Below, in pieces: positions 6,030 to 11,299 of a DNA stretch of 11,992 nucleotides. A program made the translations under genes and the position numbers. Source of the stretch: Mycobacterium sp. Its GTDB lineage: Bacteria; Actinomycetota; Actinomycetes; Mycobacteriales; Mycobacteriaceae. Each line of letters begins with the position of its first letter. Position 1 is the first letter of the stretch. The notes below the pieces were generated by a model. It did no database searches. It was given only the letters and a program-made list of their open reading frames with translations, and had not been told where the DNA came from. The DNA lies in the NCBI GenBank assembly GCA_023264755.1, contig JAHFVB010000085.1:1-11992 (forward strand), written 5' to 3'.

Positions 6030-6674
6030 TCAGGATTCGAGATAGCGCAGCACGGCGAGCACGCGACGGTTCTCGCTTTCGTCGGGAGCCAAGCCGAGCT
6101 TGGTGAAGATCGAGGCAATGTGCTTCTCGGCGGAGCCCACCGAGACGTGCAGCGCGTTGGCGATGGCGGAGTTGGCCTTGCCCTCGGCCATCAACTGCAG
6201 CACCTCCCGCTCGCGGGGCGTGAGTTCGTCGAGCACGGAGCGTCGCCGCGACCTGATGAGAATCTGCGCCACCACTTCGGGGTCGAGTACGGTGCCGCCG
6301 CCCCCGACGACGGCGACGGCGTCGAGGAAAGCGGGTACGTCGGCCACCCGGTCCTTGAGTAGGTAGCCGAAACCCCTTGTATCGGAGGCGATCAGGTTGG
6401 CCGCGTAGCGTTCCTCGACGTAGTGGGACAGCACCAGCACCGGCGACTCGGGGTTCTGGCTGCGCAGCAGGGCCGCCGCGCGGATGCCTTCGTCGGTGAA
6501 GGTCGGAGGCATGCGCACGTCCAGGATGGCGAGGTCGGGCCGGAGTTCGTTGACCAGCCGCAGCAGGTCGGTCGCATCGGACACTCCGGCGACCACTTGG
6601 TGGCCCGCGTCGATCAGGATGCGTTCCAGCCCTGCGCGTAGCAGCGCGGAGTCCTCGGCGATCACGATGCGCAT
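6030..6674 (-). CDS. NarL/LuxR-family response regulator
   Basis: 214 residues with the standard two-domain layout. The receiver domain (1-120) has the acidic pair E7-D8, the phospho-acceptor D52 in LAILDVRMPP, S83 in VLVLSHYVEE and K107 in YLLKDRV. The C-terminal LuxR-type helix-turn-helix (about 149-195) reads LTPREREVLQLMAEGKANSAIANALHVSVGSAEKHIASIFTKLGL. It is a cytoplasmic DNA-binding transcription factor activated by phosphorylation. The ATG overlaps the end of the histidine-kinase gene by 13 nt, so the two are translationally coupled and form a cognate pair. The family resembles LiaR/DesR-like regulators of membrane stress; its targets may include its own operon and the divergent DoxX-like gene. 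Confidence 0.93.
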   Translation of the reverse strand: MRIVIAEDSALLRAGLERILIDAGHQVVAGVSDATDLLRLVNELRPDLAILDVRMPPTFTDEGIRAAALLRSQNPESPVLVLSHYVEERYAANLIASDTRGFGYLLKDRVADVPAFLDAVAVVGGGGTVLDPEVVAQILIRSRRRSVLDELTPREREVLQLMAEGKANSAIANALHVSVGSAEKHIASIFTKLGLAPDESENRRVLAVLRYLES

Positions 6675-7984
6675 GGCAGTACCGCCGTCACGATGGTGGG
6701 GCCGGTGACCGGACTCGACACCGTGAAGGTGCCGCGCGCCGCCCGCACCCGTTCCTCCAGACCGCGCAGCCCCGTCACGTCGGGAGCGGAGGTCACCGCG
6801 GCCCCGCCGACACCGTCGTCGAACACCGAGACGTGCAGGGTCGCCGATGGCTCGTCGTACCGAACGGTGACGACGGCCTGGCTGGCCCGGGCATGCTTGG
6901 CGACGTTGGTCAGAGCCTCCGCGACGACGAAGTAGGCGACGGACTCGACTTCCTCGGGCAGGCGCTGGGGCAGATGAACGTCGAGTGTCGTTGGTATGCC
7001 CGAATTTTCGGTGCGTTGCACGACCGAGGACAGGGCCGCGTCCAGCCCGCGGTCGGCCAGGATGGTCGGGGCGATGCCGCGTACCACGTTGCGCAGTTCG
7101 AGCAGCGCGCTCTTGGCGTCGTCGTGTGCCTCGGCGATGAGCTTCTTGGCCTCGGGCAGGTCGCTGTCCAGCTTGGTCTGGGCGAGTCCGATCGTCATGG
7201 CCAAGGACACCAGGCGGGGTTGGACGCTGTCGTGAAGGTCGCGCTCGATGCGATGACGCTCGGTCTGGGCCGACGACACCGCCCCCAGCCGCGCGTCGGC
7301 CAGTGCGTTCACCTGGTGCTGCAGCGCTGCGGTCGGAGACGGTGGCAGTAGCCAACGGTCGATCCGGGCGTCGATGACGGGCGCGAACGCGATGATGGCG
7401 ATGGCGGCGGCCAACGCGACGACGGCCAGTAGCCAGGCCAACCAGGGTGGCAGGAACGACAGTCCGGCTTCGGCGTCGCTGTGGTCGATCGCGGTGGCGG
7501 CGGTGGGCCCGAGGAACGCGAACACCAACAGGGTCAGGGCGACCCCCGCGGCCAGTAGGTCGTAGCTCATCCGGAGGTAGTGGTGGGCGGCGCCCTTCCA
7601 GAACCGGGCGCTGGTGACGTCGAGCCAGAGTTGATGCGCCCACCGCTGGAAGCCGTGGTAGTGAGACCTCGTGCGCGGAGGGACCGGGATGCCCATGCCG
7701 AACACGGCCTCGCTGCGCACCCGCTCGACCCACTCGGCGCCCCGCATCACGTACACGAAGGCGACCCCGGCGAGCAGGAACCCGATGACCGACGGGATCG
7801 AGGACAGTGCGGCGATCACGAGTGCCAGCGGAATCCAGAACCACACCGCGGCGATCGCGGCGCCGGCGAGTAGGGAGGCGCTGGGCACCAGGCCGATTGC
7901 GCGTCGACCGCCGGTCACCTCGCGGGGGTCGGCACGGGCGGTGGGAGGAGCGGGCGCCGGGACATCGGGGGTGACTGCAACCAT
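6662..7984 (-). CDS. Sensor histidine kinase (HisKA_3 type, four membrane helices)
   Basis: 440 residues. After a proline-rich N-terminus, four hydrophobic segments occur at about 38-60, 64-80, 143-160 and 180-203, matching the actinobacterial 'putative sensor' domain with little extracytoplasmic sequence, which suits an intramembrane or envelope signal. A linker (220-245) leads to the dimerisation box ERHRIERDLHDSVQPRLV, where H251 is the phospho-acceptor. The ATPase domain has the N box VAEALTNVAKHA (N360), G1 motif VFDDGVGG (about 387-394) and G2 motif GLRGLEERV (405-413). The start at 7984 is chosen because TAGGTT lies 7 nt upstream, predicting a leaderless message; the frame stays open further upstream to beyond 8280, but that extension overlaps the divergent gene and has no family features. 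Confidence 0.92.
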   Translation of the reverse strand: MVAVTPDVPAPAPPTARADPREVTGGRRAIGLVPSASLLAGAAIAAVWFWIPLALVIAALSSIPSVIGFLLAGVAFVYVMRGAEWVERVRSEAVFGMGIPVPPRTRSHYHGFQRWAHQLWLDVTSARFWKGAAHHYLRMSYDLLAAGVALTLLVFAFLGPTAATAIDHSDAEAGLSFLPPWLAWLLAVVALAAAIAIIAFAPVIDARIDRWLLPPSPTAALQHQVNALADARLGAVSSAQTERHRIERDLHDSVQPRLVSLAMTIGLAQTKLDSDLPEAKKLIAEAHDDAKSALLELRNVVRGIAPTILADRGLDAALSSVVQRTENSGIPTTLDVHLPQRLPEEVESVAYFVVAEALTNVAKHARASQAVVTVRYDEPSATLHVSVFDDGVGGAAVTSAPDVTGLRGLEERVRAARGTFTVSSPVTGPTIVTAVLPCAS

Positions 7985-7991
7985 GCATCTC

Positions 7992-7997
7992 AACCTA
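7992..7997 (-). promoter_or_regulatory. Predicted -10 box of the histidine-kinase operon
   Basis: TAGGTT matches TANNNT on the minus strand and is 7 nt upstream of the ATG at 7984. It suggests transcription starts at or one base before the start codon. There is no Shine-Dalgarno before the ATG. The -35 region (about 8015-8020, TGTCGC) is poor. Confidence 0.45.
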
Positions 7998-8043
7998 GGG
8001 ACTCCCGATCGTGCGCGACACGACGTTTCCCCGCGAATCGATG

Positions 8044-8057
8044 GGGGGATAACCCCC
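8044..8057. promoter_or_regulatory. Inverted repeat between the kinase operon and the DoxX-like gene
   Basis: GGGGG-ATAA-CCCCC is a perfect 5-bp dyad, about 50 bp upstream of the kinase -10 box and 80 bp upstream of the DoxX-like ATG. Its position in a divergent region makes it a candidate binding site for the adjacent response regulator, with no direct proof. Confidence 0.4.
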
Positions 8058-8135
8058 GGGTCCCGACGGGCGATGAGTTTTCTGTGTCCGGATGGTCTGC
8101 CCGATGTCGACCCCCACACCAGATAGGAGCTCGCC

Positions 8136-8552
8136 ATGAGCATCGTCAACCCGCCCACCGATGCGCCCGCCAAGCGCTCGGTTGGCCGAATCATCGGCAT
8201 CGTGATCAGCGTGCTGATCGGCGCGTTTCTGGTCTTCGACGCGGTGGGCAAGTTCATGATGCCCGCGGCGGTCAGGGAAGGCACTGCGGCTCTTGGGTTC
8301 CCGTTGAGTCAAGCTCCGATCATGGGCGCGGTGCTGAGCGTCTGCCTGGTCGTCTACGCGATCCCACGCACCGCGGTGCTCGGCGCTCTTGGCCTCACCG
8401 CCTACCTCGGAGGGGCGGTGACTGCCAACATGCGCATCGAGGCGCCACTGGTCAGCGCGACGCTGTTCGCGGTCTACTTCGGCGTGCTGATGTGGGTGGG
8501 GCTGGTGTTGCGGCGCCCGGAGTTGCTCAAGGTCGCCGGCCTCCGGCGCTGA
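8136..8552 (+). CDS. DoxX-like small integral membrane protein
   Basis: 138 residues with a short cytoplasmic N-terminus and four predicted membrane helices (about 17-36, 60-77, 79-97 and 104-126). The segment 'IGAFLVFDAVGKFMMP' in helix 1, the 'LGFPLS' loop that follows it and 'VLGALGLTAYLGGAVTANMRIEAPL' are typical of the DoxX-like family (PF13564 type). Related DoxX proteins are linked to redox or membrane stress functions, though the biochemical role of this branch is unclear. TAGGAG at 8124-8129 lies 6 nt before the ATG, fixing the start. It is divergent from the two-component operon, so regulation by that system is a reasonable guess. Its stop is 1 bp from the stop of the convergent VOC gene. 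Confidence 0.85.
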   Translation: MSIVNPPTDAPAKRSVGRIIGIVISVLIGAFLVFDAVGKFMMPAAVREGTAALGFPLSQAPIMGAVLSVCLVVYAIPRTAVLGALGLTAYLGGAVTANMRIEAPLVSATLFAVYFGVLMWVGLVLRRPELLKVAGLRR

Positions 8553-8553
8553 G

Positions 8554-8976
8554 CTACGTGGGCGCGATCAGTTCCAGGGCGATGTTGTCCGGGTCGCGGA
8601 ACTCCAGGATGAAGCCGTGACCGATCTCCTTGATGGGCTGGTGTTCGACGCCCAACTCGTCGAGCAGGGCTGCGGCGGCCTCCAATTCGGAGCGCGACGC
8701 CACACGCAGGCATAGGTGGTCCAGTCCGACGCGGTCCTCGTCGAATCGGTCGTTCGCCACCGGCCGCAGCCCGATCAGCAGGTCGCCCAGGTTGTACAGC
8801 ACGCCACCGAACAGGAAGCTCAACCGTTCCCGCGTGGCCTCGTCGGCATCGGCGGGTAACTCGAGCGCGACGGGCCAGCCGAAGACCGACTCGTAGAAGC
8901 GGCGAGACCGGTCGATGTCGGTGACCGTAAGCCGGATGTGTGCGACGGAGTTCGCGCTGATCGCCATGCCTGCCAT
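8554..8976 (-). CDS. VOC-family (glyoxalase/bleomycin-resistance fold) protein
   Basis: 140 residues, one pair of beta-alpha-beta-beta-beta modules. The first, SVAHIRLTVTDIDRSRRFYESVFGWPVALEL, includes the usual metal-site His (H13). The second, GLDHLCLRVASRSELEAAAALLDELGVEH, includes H87, and the end FILEFRDPDNIALELIAP supplies E135. The segment DRSRRFYESVFGWP and the FRDPDNIALEL ending are diagnostic. Family members are glyoxalases, dioxygenases, epimerases or antibiotic-binding proteins; none can be singled out. ATG 8976 is used because CACCCT ends 7 nt upstream, fitting a leaderless start; ATG 8967 is the alternative. The gene is divergent from the luciferase-like gene, and the two may share a control region. 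Confidence 0.88.
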   Translation of the reverse strand: MAGMAISANSVAHIRLTVTDIDRSRRFYESVFGWPVALELPADADEATRERLSFLFGGVLYNLGDLLIGLRPVANDRFDEDRVGLDHLCLRVASRSELEAAAALLDELGVEHQPIKEIGHGFILEFRDPDNIALELIAPT

Positions 8977-8982
8977 GTTGCC

Positions 8983-8988
8983 AGGGTG
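8983..8988 (-). promoter_or_regulatory. Possible -10 box of the VOC gene
   Basis: CACCCT on the minus strand ends 7 nt before the ATG at 8976. It fits the A2/T6 pattern of the other predicted leaderless promoters in the window but is a weak match by itself. Confidence 0.25.
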
Positions 8989-9053
8989 CTAGCTCGCTGG
9001 CGGTGGCGACTGCCCGGACCTTCGAACCAGGACGGCGCGCCGGTACGGCGTGC

Positions 9054-9059
9054 CAGAAT
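9054..9059 (+). promoter_or_regulatory. Predicted -10 box of the luciferase-like gene
   Basis: CAGAAT is followed by six bases and then ATG at 9066, so transcription would begin at the A of the start codon. This favours 9066 over the upstream in-frame ATG at 9003. Confidence 0.4.
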
Positions 9060-9065
9060 CCCCGG

Positions 9066-9971
9066 ATGCGAATCGGGATGACGATGCCGGTGATGGAACC
9101 CGACCTCGACGCGGCGGTGCTGAAGTCGTGGGCCCAGGCCATCGACGAGGGTCCGTTCTCGGCGTTGTGTTGGGGCGAGCGGATCGCGTTCGACAATCCC
9201 GATTCGTTGACCCTGCTCGGGGCGCTCGCGGCGTGGACCGACCGGGTGCAGCTGGTGACGACGGTGATCGTGCCGCAGCTGCACGACCCGGTGATGCTGG
9301 CCAAGGCGCTGGCCACCGGCGACATGATCAGTGGCGGTCGGCTGACCGTCGGCATCGGCGTCGGCGGCAGGCACGAGGACTACGACGCCGTCGGTGCCGA
9401 CCGGGCCACGCAGACGATGCGGAGCATGGCCGACCGCGTCGCGATCATGAAGCGGGTGTGGGCCGGTGAGCAGGTCACCGAATCGGTGTTGCCCGTCGGC
9501 CCGACGCCGGTGCAGTCGGGCGGGCCCCGGTTGCTCGTCGGCACCGTCGGGCCGAAGACGGTGCGCAGCGCGGCCGGTTGGGCCGAAGGACTCTCGGGCA
9601 CGACGCTGGACCTCGACGTCGCCAAGGAGAGCGCCCTGTTCGACGTCGCGAGGGCGGCGTGGGCGGAGGCGGGCAAGCCGAAACCGCATCTGGCGACGTC
9701 GTTCTGGTTCGCGATGGGTGACGGCGAGCCGGCCCGCGCCCAGGTGCATCGCCACCTGCGGCGGTACATGAACTGGATTCCCGCCGAATTCGTCGACGCG
9801 ATGGCGCCGAGCACGGGTTGGGCCGGCGACGAAGCCGAATTGGTCGACGTACTAAGGAAGTTCGAGGCCATCGGGGCCGACGAGGTGCACTTGATCCCGA
9901 CGAGCTCGGACGTCGACCAGCTGCGGCGCGTCGCCGGCGTGGCAAGGGAATTCGGCGCAACCCCCTCCTGA
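9066..9971 (+). CDS. Luciferase-like (LLM class) F420-dependent oxidoreductase
   Basis: 301 residues forming a TIM barrel of the bacterial-luciferase/F420-dependent family that is abundant in mycobacteria. The start MRIGMTMPVMEPDLDAAV is the usual first strand. The core TTVIVPQLHDPVMLAKALATGDMISGGRLTVGIGVGGRHEDYDAVG (about 65-110) is the family signature for the flavin or deazaflavin site, and RSMADRVAIMKRVWAGEQVTE follows as expected. Later GGPRLLVGTVGPKTVRSAAGWAEGLSG is also typical. F420 rather than FMN is inferred from the mycobacterial setting. Substrate unknown. The ATG at 9066 is chosen because family proteins start at this point and a -10-like box precedes it; the upstream extension to 9003 is arginine-rich and unlike the family. 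The stop codon lies at the first base of a duplicated promoter element. Confidence 0.88.
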   Translation: MRIGMTMPVMEPDLDAAVLKSWAQAIDEGPFSALCWGERIAFDNPDSLTLLGALAAWTDRVQLVTTVIVPQLHDPVMLAKALATGDMISGGRLTVGIGVGGRHEDYDAVGADRATQTMRSMADRVAIMKRVWAGEQVTESVLPVGPTPVQSGGPRLLVGTVGPKTVRSAAGWAEGLSGTTLDLDVAKESALFDVARAAWAEAGKPKPHLATSFWFAMGDGEPARAQVHRHLRRYMNWIPAEFVDAMAPSTGWAGDEAELVDVLRKFEAIGADEVHLIPTSSDVDQLRRVAGVAREFGATPS

Positions 9972-10033
9972 GCACAATGCGCACAAGGCGGTTTTCGACC
10001 GTTGCGCGGGTTGTGAGCACAAGCGCGACTTCG
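9969..10033. repeat. Copy A of a 65-bp duplicated promoter element (upstream of PrpF-like gene)
   Basis: Aligned without gaps to 11160-11224, 56 of 65 bases agree. It starts at the TGA of the luciferase-like gene with TGAGCACAATGCGCACAA, continues to CGTTGCGCGGGTTG and ends in GCACAANCGCGAC. Half-sites GCACAA lie at 9972, 9981 and 10017, and TTGCGC/TTGTGA at 10002 and 10011, the paired ones 9 bp apart. 9973-9986 and 10002-10015 form a 14-bp inverted repeat with 11 matches. TTGTG-AG-CACAA (10011-10022) is a perfect palindrome, and 10005-10027 can fold as a hairpin. Confidence 0.88.
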
Positions 10034-10053
10034 TAGCCGCGGCTTCGTAACTT
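10025..10053 (+). promoter_or_regulatory. Predicted promoter of the PrpF-like gene
   Basis: GCGACT (10025-10030) and TAACTT (10048-10053) are separated by 17 bp and predict a transcript start near 10060-10061. The same boxes occur 1191 bp downstream at the AbrB-like gene, while the 17-bp spacers differ. The palindrome at 10011-10022 would be centred about 44 bp upstream of the start of transcription, a position common for activators. Confidence 0.5.
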
Positions 10054-10063
10054 CGCAGGTAGA

Positions 10064-10074
10064 CCCCATCGGGG
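10064..10074 (+). promoter_or_regulatory. Hairpin at the 5' end of the PrpF-like mRNA
   Basis: CCCC-ATC-GGGG follows the predicted transcript start and is preceded by AGA. The AbrB-like leader begins with the same AGACCCCA and has a CCCC-AACCA-GGGG stem. Such a 5' stem could stabilise the transcript. Confidence 0.4.
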
Positions 10075-10097
10075 CACTACGAAGGACGGAGTCCGAA

Positions 10098-11162
10098 ATG
10101 TTTGTATCGTTGCCGGCCATGCAATTTCGCGGAGGAACGTCGAAGGGTATCTACCTCCTGCGCGACGACCTGAGCGCCTACGCCGATTCGCTGGACGGCG
10201 TGCTGTCGGCGCTCATGGGGGGCGCCCCGCGCCAGCTCGACGGCCTGGGCGGTGATGCCACCACGACGAGCAAGGTGGCCATCGTCGGACCGTCGGACGA
10301 CGACGACGTCGACGTGGATTATCTGTTCGCCCAGGTCGACCCGAAGTCGGGCGCCGTCGACTGGACGCCCACCTGTGGCAACATCCTGGCCGGCGTCGGA
10401 CCGTTCGCGATCGAACGCGGCCTGGTTCCCGTCACCGGTGAGCAGACCGACGTGCGAATCCGCCTGGTCAACACCGGCGCCCGCGTCGTGGCCAGTGTCC
10501 GGACTGTGGACGGGGCCGTCGAGTACGGCGGCGCTCAGCGCATCGCAGGGGTCAGCGGTAGCGCCGCCCCGGTCCAACTGACCTTCACCGATTTCGCCGG
10601 AGGTACCACCGGTGCGCTGTTTCCCACCGGAAACCGGGTCGACCACATCGACGGTGTCGAAGTCAGCTGCGTCGACGCTGGCGTCTGCGCAATCGTCATC
10701 CGCGCGGCCGAGTTGGGGATCACGGGTGCAGAAACCCCTACCGAACTCAACGCCGACGCGGCCCTGTTCGGCCGGGTCGAGCGCATTCGTCGCAAGGCCG
10801 GCGAGCTCATGGGGCTGGGCGACGTGAGCGGACGGGTGGTCCCCAAGGTGATGCTGATCTCGGAGCCCACGGACCCTACCGTCGCCGACATCCGTTCGCG
10901 GTACTTGGTTCCGACGTCGTGCCACCCCGCTCACGCGGTGACGGGCGCCATCAACCTGGCCACCACGGTCTCGATCCCGGGTACCGTGGCCGACGAATAT
11001 CGTTCTGCTGCAGTCGATGACGTCATTGGCATCGAGCATCCGGGCGGGGTGCTCAACATGGCCGTCACCCTCGACGGGGCCGTACCCGTCGGTGCCGCCA
11101 TCACCTCGACGGCACGAAAGCTGTTCGACGGCAACGCCTTCGTCGAGCTCGTAGCCGGCTGA
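10098..11162 (+). CDS. PrpF/GalD-family isomerase (4-oxalomesaconate tautomerase-like)
   Basis: 354 residues with two diaminopimelate-epimerase-like halves. Family motifs seen: MQFRGGTSKGIYLL at the N-terminus; GLGGDATTTSKVAIV, with K59 at the place of the family's catalytic lysine; PTCGNILAGVGPFAIERGLV, with C93 at the catalytic cysteine; and VPTSCHPAHAVTGAINLATT near the C-terminus. Known members move a double bond in unsaturated tricarboxylates: PrpF isomerises 2-methylaconitate in the methylcitrate cycle and GalD tautomerises 4-oxalomesaconate in gallate breakdown. No acnD, prpC or gallate genes are visible here, so the substrate is open. GAAGGACGGAG ends 6 nt before the ATG. It has its own predicted promoter and shares a duplicated upstream element with the next gene, a membrane protein that might handle the same substrate. 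Confidence 0.85.
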   Translation: MFVSLPAMQFRGGTSKGIYLLRDDLSAYADSLDGVLSALMGGAPRQLDGLGGDATTTSKVAIVGPSDDDDVDVDYLFAQVDPKSGAVDWTPTCGNILAGVGPFAIERGLVPVTGEQTDVRIRLVNTGARVVASVRTVDGAVEYGGAQRIAGVSGSAAPVQLTFTDFAGGTTGALFPTGNRVDHIDGVEVSCVDAGVCAIVIRAAELGITGAETPTELNADAALFGRVERIRRKAGELMGLGDVSGRVVPKVMLISEPTDPTVADIRSRYLVPTSCHPAHAVTGAINLATTVSIPGTVADEYRSAAVDDVIGIEHPGGVLNMAVTLDGAVPVGAAITSTARKLFDGNAFVELVAG

Positions 11163-11224
11163 GCACAATGCGCACAACGGGATCTTCGAGCGTTGCGCGG
11201 GTTGCGCGCACAACCGCGACGTCG
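11160..11224. repeat. Copy B of the 65-bp duplicated promoter element (upstream of AbrB-like gene)
   Basis: Partner of 9969-10033 at a constant offset of 1191 bp. It starts at the TGA of the PrpF-like gene. Half-sites GCACAA lie at 11163, 11172 and 11208, and TTGCGC at 11193 and 11202. Of the nine differences, the G-to-C change at 11214 adds a base pair to the possible hairpin at 11196-11218, which hints that the symmetry is under selection. Confidence 0.88.
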
Positions 11225-11244
11225 CCTCGTCCGCTCGATAACGT
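11216..11244 (+). promoter_or_regulatory. Predicted promoter of the AbrB-like gene
   Basis: GCGACG (11216-11221), 17-bp spacer, TAACGT (11239-11244), with transcription predicted to begin at the A of AGACCCCA (11251). This matches the promoter of the PrpF-like gene in box sequence, spacing and distance from the repeat. Confidence 0.5.
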
Positions 11245-11253
11245 CGAATCAGA

Positions 11254-11266
11254 CCCCAACCAGGGG
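11254..11266 (+). promoter_or_regulatory. Hairpin at the 5' end of the AbrB-like mRNA
   Basis: CCCC-AACCA-GGGG, three bases after the predicted transcript start. The counterpart of the stem at 10064-10074, with the loop changed but the arms kept. Confidence 0.4.
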
Positions 11267-11299
11267 TTACCCAAGAACTGCTGGAGACCGGTGAGAATC

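Noticed and set aside
7985..8284. N-terminal extension of the histidine kinase to 8284
   Set aside because: It overlaps the divergent DoxX-like gene and is not hydrophobic or kinase-like; a -10 box lies directly before 7984.
9003..9065. Upstream ATG for the luciferase-like gene
   Set aside because: The 21 extra residues are basic and unlike family N-termini, and a -10-like box lies between the two starts.
10077..11213. Minus-strand open frame of 378 codons opposite the PrpF-like gene
   Set aside because: A shadow of a clearly coding plus-strand gene with conserved catalytic residues; it also crosses the duplicated promoter element.
9969..11224. The pair of 65-bp repeats as ends of a mobile element carrying the PrpF-like gene
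   Set aside because: They are direct repeats with no transposase or terminal inverted repeats between them, and they line up with promoter boxes and stop codons, which fits duplicated regulation better than transposition.
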